In this document: one piece after another, positions 5,815-8,640 of the stretch
How the letters are laid out: every line of letters starts with the position of its first letter
Position numbering within the stretch: the first letter of the stretch is position 1
From: an uncultured Lachnospiraceae bacterium
Lineage (GTDB): Bacteria; Bacillota; Clostridia; Lachnospirales; Lachnospiraceae
Direction: 5' to 3'
DNA length: 8,640 nucleotides
Assembly (NCBI GenBank): GCA_902764045.1
Contig: CACWUI010000047.1
Span: forward strand, 1 to 8,640
Position numbers and translations under genes: made by a program
Notes under the pieces: generated by a model
Told to the model about the DNA's origin: nothing
Databases searched by the model: none
The model's input: the letters and a program-made list of their open reading frames with translations, nothing else

Positions 5815-6214
5815 TCTTTACACGTATATCAGCCTTGTATTCGGAAACAGGCTTTCCATCCTGCTCCAGCACATATTCCAGTTGTATATGCGGCAGTCCG
5901 TTTTCCTGTCTGGAAAGTTCGTATTTTCTCGTAGCAATATCCATGGGGATCATACCATGAGGTGTGACATAATCCATTCTTTCGGTCTTACCTCCGGCAA
6001 AGCTCATGTCCGTAGAAAAACTATCATCTCCCGCCTCAACGCTTCTTGTCCATTTCAAAGCATCACGGCTTGCTTTCAAAAGATGCTTTATTTTATTTTC
6101 ATCTTCACAAAAAGAAATATGCTCCGAATCATTTATTGTTTTATAATGTCCGTCGTACTCTGTGACATCAGACTCTCCGTCCTGGATCCGCTCCCAGATT
6201 ATCCTAACCTTCAT
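5810..6214 (-). CDS. DUF1934 / YwiB-like small beta-barrel protein
   Basis: 134 residues, close to family size. The pattern fits DUF1934: an N-terminal strand MKVRIIWERIQDGES, then a DGHYKTINDSEHISF-type segment in place of the usual YxxExxEG region. A conserved C-terminal half follows: YVTPHGMIPMDIAT (82-95), then LPHIQLEYVLEQDGKPVSE (107-125) and a closing strand. The family is lipocalin-like; B. subtilis YwiB is its reference and no reaction is established. The ATG overlaps the end of the GntR-type gene by 11 nt, so translation is probably coupled. The TAA stop lies in the tip of the 218-bp palindrome. The middle part is less conserved than usual, so the family call is good but not certain. 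Confidence 0.75.
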   Translation of the reverse strand: MKVRIIWERIQDGESDVTEYDGHYKTINDSEHISFCEDENKIKHLLKASRDALKWTRSVEAGDDSFSTDMSFAGGKTERMDYVTPHGMIPMDIATRKYELSRQENGLPHIQLEYVLEQDGKPVSEYKADIRVKR

Positions 6215-6881
6215 GTCTTTTTATCGCTCCGGCTATGTCATTTTCCTGGTTTACGATATGCTGTCTCATGGCTTTTTTGGCGCCGTCCCTGTCCTTTTCG
6301 GAAATATATTCAATGATACGGTCATGTTCCCTGATCAGATCTGTGCGCGCCTGCTCATTTTTTATGTATTCCAGCCTGTATCTGTAGATCTGTTCCCTGA
6401 GATTATTGATGATCTGCATCAGCCTTTTATTTCCCGTGGCTTTGTATATAATGTCATGAAAGCGCACATCCGCATCTGCGATAATAAGAAGCTCTCCGGA
6501 TCTGACAGCGGCCTCAAACACCTTATTGGCCTTCTTTAATTCCTCGATCCAGCTTTCATCATCCTTTGCGCAGCAAAGCTCCACCGCAAGTTCTTCCAGA
6601 GTGCCTCTTACCTCAAGCACATCCTGCATATCCTTTATTGTAATGCTTGCCACCTCGGCGCCTCTGCGGGGCTTCATGGACACAAGCCCTTCAAGTTCAA
6701 GCTTGCGTATGGCTTCACGCACGGGAGTTCTGCTCACCCCCAGCTGGTCGGCAAGCTGTATCTCCATCAGGCGCTCTCCGGGCTGCAGTTCCCCCTGCAG
6801 TATCGCCTGCCTGAGTCTTAAAAAAACAACTTCCCTTAAGGGGAGGTTGGATGTGGCATCCAGCCGCATATCTTCTTTCAT
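6204..6881 (-). CDS. GntR family (FadR subfamily, FCD domain) transcriptional regulator
   Basis: 225 residues from the preferred start. The N-terminal winged helix-turn-helix covers about 13-77: PLREVVFLRLRQAILQGEL, PGERL, then the recognition region LADQLGVSRTPVREAIRKLE and the wing KPRRGAEV. An all-helical FCD effector domain follows (about 85-215), with the usual metal/ligand residues Asp138, His142, His186 and His208. FadR-type regulators bind organic acids or other small metabolites; the ligand cannot be told from sequence. The ATG at 6879-6881 is preferred because CGGAG lies 8 nt upstream. An upstream in-frame ATG at 6906-6908 overlaps the ispE stop (TAATG) and would add nine residues, but has only a weak ribosome binding site. 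The gene is part of the glmM-ispE operon and overlaps the DUF1934 start. Confidence 0.9.
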   Translation of the reverse strand: MKEDMRLDATSNLPLREVVFLRLRQAILQGELQPGERLMEIQLADQLGVSRTPVREAIRKLELEGLVSMKPRRGAEVASITIKDMQDVLEVRGTLEELAVELCCAKDDESWIEELKKANKVFEAAVRSGELLIIADADVRFHDIIYKATGNKRLMQIINNLREQIYRYRLEYIKNEQARTDLIREHDRIIEYISEKDRDGAKKAMRQHIVNQENDIAGAIKRHEG

Positions 6882-6889
6882 ATGATCAT

Positions 6890-6894
6890 CTCCG
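6890..6894 (-). promoter_or_regulatory. Ribosome binding site choosing the internal GntR start
   Basis: CGGAG followed by ATGATCAT and ATG on the minus strand. The same 11 bases ATGATCATATG follow GAGGA at the ispE start (7799-7809), which supports 6881 as the real GntR start rather than 6908. Confidence 0.5.
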
Positions 6895-6907
6895 AAATCA
6901 ACGGACA

Positions 6908-7801
6908 TTAACGGATCTTCGTTACAAAAAACTCCGCATCCTTATATTTTTTAGCCATTACACCTGCACATATCTTTGCCTCGTCTTCTGTTTTAAAAAG
7001 ACCGTAAACACTTGGACCGCTTCCGCTCATCAATGCTTTGACCGCACCGTTTTCTTCAAGAGACTCCTTGATCTCACCTATAACGGGATGTTGCTTTATC
7101 ATCACATTTTCAAATGTGTTACCCATGAAGCCCACTATCTCATTTAAGGGTGCTGCTTCATGAAGAGCTTCAACCAATCCGTCTATGTCGGGATGATATA
7201 TGGAATCCTCATTATCTATGGCATTAAACGCCTTGGGAGTGGAAATCCCCAGATCAAGAGGCTTTACTACCACAACATGAACTTTAGGGAAGCCAAGAAG
7301 AGGAGTGATCTTTTCTCCCCTTCCGCCAGCAAATGCGGTCCAACCGAAAATACAAAAAGGCACATCGGAGCCCACACGGGATCCTATCTGCATCAGCCTG
7401 TCTCTTGAAAGACCTGTATTAAAAAGGATATTCATGGCTTTAAGAACGGCTGCTGCATCCGCGCTCCCGCCACCAAGACCTGCCTCAATGGGAATCCTTT
7501 TATGTATCATTATGTCAACTCCGAATTCCCAATCTTCAAATTCATCTGAAAATTCGGAATTAAACTCATTTCTGAATTCCTCAGCCGCTTTGTAGGCAAG
7601 ATTGCCACTTCCTTCCGGGATCCTGTCGCTGTCGGACTCAACATTTATGATACCGTCTTCCCTTTTTTTTATCACAATGGTGTCACAAACATCTATGGTC
7701 TGCATGACCATTCGCACGTCATGATACCCGTCGTCTCTTTTTCCACGGACATCAAGCCCGATATTTATTTTCGCATAAGCTTCAACTGAAATACTGTCCA
7801 T
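6908..7801 (-). CDS. ispE: 4-diphosphocytidyl-2-C-methyl-D-erythritol kinase
   Basis: 297 residues, normal for the family. It is a GHMP kinase that phosphorylates the 2-hydroxyl of CDP-ME with ATP in the cytosolic MEP pathway to isopentenyl diphosphate. The N-terminal AYAKINIGLDV (8-18) carries Lys11. The phosphate-binding loop is PIEAGLGGGSADAAA (104-118), SDVPFCIFG (145-153) carries the catalytic Asp146, and the C-terminal motif is MSGSGPSVYG (258-267). Residues 75-93 form an unusual acidic E-F-x-x repeat insertion just before the GHMP loop strand. The start has GAGGA 8 nt upstream, within the 16-bp gap after glmM. The stop lies 26 bp before the preferred GntR start. Pairing of ispE with glmM gives an operon for cell-envelope precursors. 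Confidence 0.96.
   Translation of the reverse strand: MDSISVEAYAKINIGLDVRGKRDDGYHDVRMVMQTIDVCDTIVIKKREDGIINVESDSDRIPEGSGNLAYKAAEEFRNEFNSEFSDEFEDWEFGVDIMIHKRIPIEAGLGGGSADAAAVLKAMNILFNTGLSRDRLMQIGSRVGSDVPFCIFGWTAFAGGRGEKITPLLGFPKVHVVVVKPLDLGISTPKAFNAIDNEDSIYHPDIDGLVEALHEAAPLNEIVGFMGNTFENVMIKQHPVIGEIKESLEENGAVKALMSGSGPSVYGLFKTEDEAKICAGVMAKKYKDAEFFVTKIR
7523..7579 (-). repeat. Degenerate 12-bp tandem repeat inside ispE (E-F-x-x)n
   Basis: Four 12-bp units, each beginning GAATTY or GAGTTT, followed by TGG-GAATTC, encode EFRN-EFNS-EFSD-EFED-WEF (residues 75-93). The reading frame is kept. It looks like a small in-frame repeat expansion in a surface loop of the kinase. Confidence 0.6.
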
Positions 7802-7817
7802 ATGATCATTCCTCTGT

Positions 7818-8640
7818 TCAACTGAAATTTGCTTTTAAATAGTCAACTATTCTTTCTGCGGTTTCTTCGCATATTTCCTTGGTCTTTGCTTCCACCATTA
7901 CCCGGACCACGGGCTCGGTTCCGCTTTTTCTTACCAGAACCCTGCCGTCTTCCCCTAAGGCGTCCTGCTGATCTTTAATAAGCTCTGAGAGTTTCTCATC
8001 CTCCATTGCAGCAACCTTATCTTTAACCGGCACGTTTATAAGAACCTGGGGAAAAATCTCCAGCTGGCCTGCCAGCTGACCTATGGTGGATTTCTTGGCT
8101 ATCATGAGTTCCATCAGCTTAAGGGCTGTGATCAGTCCGTCCCCGGTGGTGGAATACTTTGAAAAAACTATATGCCCGGACTGCTCACCGCCAAGAACAT
8201 AACCGTTTCTTGCCATGCATGCCCTTACATACTTATCTCCCACGTCAGTCTTTTCATAATTGATATCAAGCTTTGCAAATGCTTTGAAAAGACCGATATT
8301 TGACATTACCGTGGTTACCACCGTATTCCCTATGAGCTTGCTTCTGTCCTTCAGATACTGACTGTACATAAAAAGAATATGGTCGCCGGTAATAATGTTT
8401 CCTTCTTCATCCACTGCCAGACACCTGTCAGCGTCACCGTCAAAGGCAAAGCCTATGTTCAGCCCCTTATCCACCACCAGCTTTTGAAGATCTTCCATGT
8501 GGGTGGAGCCGCAGTCTTTATTGATATTCAGACCGTTGGGCTCGGCATGGATCACTGTCACCTCTGCGCCAAGGGTTTCAAAAAGGCTTTTTGCGATGCT
8601 CCATGCGCTTCCGTTTGCGGCATCTATCCCTACTTTGTAT
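7818..8640 (-). CDS. glmM: Phosphoglucosamine mutase, C-terminal 273 residues (5' end beyond window)
   Basis: The frame runs open to the right window edge, so the N-terminal roughly 170-180 residues with the phosphoserine loop are missing; GlmM is usually about 450 residues. The first visible residues, KVGIDAANGSAWSIA, match the domain-2 strand of the family. The metal-binding loop FDGDADRC is encoded at 8418-8441. LGGEQSGHIVF is the sugar-binding motif typical of GlmM, and RKSGTEPVVRVMVEA near the C-terminus is the phosphate-binding loop. The enzyme converts glucosamine-6-P to glucosamine-1-P for UDP-GlcNAc, peptidoglycan and teichoic acid synthesis. The GlmM-type NGLNINKDCGSTH segment argues against a general phosphomannomutase. 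The stop codon lies 16 bp before ispE, so the two are co-transcribed. A GTG at 8559-8561 is internal, not a start. Confidence 0.95.
   Translation of the reverse strand, partial: YKVGIDAANGSAWSIAKSLFETLGAEVTVIHAEPNGLNINKDCGSTHMEDLQKLVVDKGLNIGFAFDGDADRCLAVDEEGNIITGDHILFMYSQYLKDRSKLIGNTVVTTVMSNIGLFKAFAKLDINYEKTDVGDKYVRACMARNGYVLGGEQSGHIVFSKYSTTGDGLITALKLMELMIAKKSTIGQLAGQLEIFPQVLINVPVKDKVAAMEDEKLSELIKDQQDALGEDGRVLVRKSGTEPVVRVMVEAKTKEICEETAERIVDYLKANFS

Noticed and set aside
5441..5960. Two opposed open frames (5441-5686 minus, 5718-5960 plus) with similar protein sequence
   Set aside because: Their similarity comes from the two arms of the palindrome, not from gene duplication; neither has a ribosome binding site or recognisable domain.
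5789..6316. 175-codon plus-strand frame antisense to the DUF1934 and GntR genes
   Set aside because: The minus-strand frames show clear family motifs and operon spacing; the plus-strand product has no recognisable features.
6526..6885. 119-codon Ser-rich plus-strand frame
   Set aside because: It is the complement of the winged-helix coding region of the GntR regulator and has no support of its own.

Overview
The window looks like a chromosomal segment of an anaerobic Clostridia-type Firmicute, most likely Lachnospiraceae. The grounds are strong AGGAGG-type ribosome binding sites, consensus sigma-A promoters, a DUF1934/YwiB-type protein, MEP-pathway isoprenoid synthesis, and a radical SAM/SPASM peptide-maturase neighbourhood typical of that group. 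The family assignment is inference; no rRNA or other marker is present.

Right side (5810-8640, minus strand): a tightly packed housekeeping operon, glmM (5' end outside the window) - ispE - GntR/FadR-type regulator - DUF1934 protein, with gaps or overlaps of only a few bases. It makes a cell-wall precursor (glucosamine-1-P) and an isoprenoid precursor (CDP-ME kinase step), plus a transcription factor and a small lipocalin-like protein. It ends inside a 218-bp imperfect palindrome (5597-5814) that fills the gap to a converging gene.

Centre (1111-5554): a compact candidate RiPP (ribosomally made, post-translationally modified peptide) locus. Reading leftwards on the minus strand it holds a PqqD-like peptide chaperone, a radical SAM/SPASM maturase translationally coupled to it, an unannotated 47-residue Cys-rich peptide (2428-2571) with its own near-consensus promoter, a hairpin terminator, an HPr-kinase-like ATPase and a soluble S24/S26-type signal-peptidase-like protease. 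A nucleotidyltransferase-family protein is transcribed divergently from a shared promoter region in front of pqqD. The likely division of labour (inference) is: PqqD-like protein binds the leader, radical SAM enzyme crosslinks the Cys-rich core, kinase and/or nucleotidyltransferase tailors the product, and the S26 protease removes the leader. No transporter is visible.

Left side (1-1103): a secreted parallel beta-helix surface protein, cut by the window edge, with its own sigma-A promoter and a possible operator. Its link to the peptide locus is positional only.

No tRNA, rRNA, CRISPR array or complete insertion sequence was seen. The two repeat-type features are a REP-like hairpin (2370-2397) and the 218-bp palindrome.
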